NCBI GenBank assembly: GCA_014238425.1
Contig: JABABD010000020.1
Span: forward strand, 62,001 to 126,000
Length of the DNA stretch: 64,000 bases
Direction: 5' to 3'
Origin: Flavobacteriaceae bacterium
Lineage (GTDB): Bacteria; Bacteroidota; Bacteroidia; Flavobacteriales; Flavobacteriaceae
Shown: piece after piece, positions 63,486-64,000 of the stretch
How the letters are laid out: each line of letters starts with the position of its first letter
Numbering within the stretch: position 1 is the first letter of the stretch
Made by a program: the position numbers and the translations under genes
Notes under the pieces: model-generated
What the model saw: only the letters and a program-made list of their open reading frames with translations
The model's database searches: none
What the model was told of the DNA's origin: nothing

Positions 63486-64000
63486 GTTGTGGTTTTTTGT
63501 GAATTAAGCGACACTAAGTAAACTCCAGCAAAAATAAGTAATGCTGCCGCTATTTTTACTATCCCCATGGAATCACTACCCATTAATATGGCAAATATAC
63601 CTGCTATTACAGGCTGAATATAAATAAAGGTTCCAACGGTTGTTGCTTTTAGCTTTGTCAAGGCTAAAGGGTTCAGGATATAAGTCGCAAAAGTGGCTCC
63701 TATTATTACAAAAGCAACCGAAAAAGATACGTATGGTGTAAAACTTTGCCAATCCACTGCTTTAAATTCACTAAAACCAAAAGGCGTGACTAATATCAAT
63801 CCGAACAAGAATAACCATTTAATAAATGTAAATGGATGATACTTAACGGTCAATTTCTTTATTATAATAATATAAATACTATAAGAAATAGCGTTTATGA
63901 AAATGAACAAATTCCCTAATGGTACGTTATCTCCTATCCTAGTGGATTTACCATAAATTGTTAATATCAAAGCACCGCATAGTCCTAAAATAACTCCTAT
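63482..64000 (-). CDS. EamA/DMT family transporter (5' part outside window)
   Basis: The C-terminal 172 residues of a drug/metabolite-family permease. The reading frame is open to base 64000, so the gene continues rightward; the internal TTG at 63970 is not the start. Several membrane helices are visible (FINAISYSIYIIIIKKLTV, then FTFIKWLFLFGLILV, and the second EamA repeat PLALTKLKATTVGTFIYIQP, then VIAGIFAILMGSD). Substrate unknown. The next gene overlaps its stop. Confidence 0.88.
   Translation of the reverse strand: MGVILGLCGALILTIYGKSTRIGDNVPLGNLFIFINAISYSIYIIIIKKLTVKYHPFTFIKWLFLFGLILVTPFGFSEFKAVDWQSFTPYVSFSVAFVIIGATFATYILNPLALTKLKATTVGTFIYIQPVIAGIFAILMGSDSMGIVKIAAALLIFAGVYLVSLNSQKTTT

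Noticed and set aside
1-64000. tRNA, rRNA, CRISPR arrays, insertion sequences and prophage genes
   Set aside because: I looked for cloverleaf-like stretches, repeat-spacer series, transposase motifs and phage structural genes and found none. A short RNA could still be missed by eye.

Overview
The window looks like chromosome from a marine-type member of the Flavobacteriaceae (Bacteroidota). The evidence is low GC, promoters of the Bacteroidota type (TAnnTTTG -7 boxes), many short lipoprotein signals ending in S/N-C, a long surface protein of the type IX secretion style, a complete Bat (aerotolerance) operon, DUF6090 proteins, and the short CTCGACTCCGCTCGA palindromic repeats common in this family. 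A genus cannot be fixed from the sequence alone. No rRNA, tRNA, CRISPR array, transposase or phage module was seen.

Layout. 1-4438 (-): 5' part of a giant exported protein with thrombospondin type 3-like repeats and a LamG-like domain. 4752-13685 (-): a tightly overlapping operon of an alpha-2-macroglobulin-like lipoprotein, a DUF2071 protein, a small monooxygenase-fold protein and penicillin-binding protein 1C. 13935-16100 (+): a beta-lactamase-fold hydrolase and a small HExxH lipoprotein. 16126-23138 (-): an unusual cluster with an M28 peptidase and a cyclase-family lipoprotein followed by five tandem DUF6090 paralogues, which share a nearly constant N-terminal membrane anchor and have divergent C-terminal parts. 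Three mini-ORFs that start with the same anchor codons, one decayed anchor and several palindromic repeats lie among them. 23326-26926 (-): an S9 peptidase and an isoaspartyl peptidase/asparaginase. 27110-31220 (+): CAP lipoprotein, ALDH7-type dehydrogenase, OmpA-like protein and small membrane proteins. 31678-35333: AlbA_2 protein, SDR, DUF4382 lipoprotein and aldo/keto reductase.

35490-45103 (+) is the Bat operon (moxR, DUF58, a BatD-like membrane protein, batA, an inserted flavin reductase, batB, batC, batD, batE), which probably builds an envelope VWA/TPR complex. 45240-50027 (-) is an isolated two-gene cassette: a 1305-residue multidomain protein and a 288-residue partner. I cannot assign either, and this is one of the two best candidates for an undescribed system. 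Next come a small exported protein, a SulP anion transporter and a beta-carbonic anhydrase (a likely bicarbonate-uptake module).

53256-64000 holds housekeeping genes (cvpA, pheS, gpsA, nadD, gmk, yicC) mixed with small envelope proteins, a BON/LysM protein, a frameshifted SdpI-family gene, an azurin lipoprotein, a thioesterase, a GNAT-like protein and a partial EamA-type transporter. Dispersed palindromic repeats have entered or abutted coding regions here too. One supplies the C-terminal tail of guanylate kinase and another lies directly before pheS.
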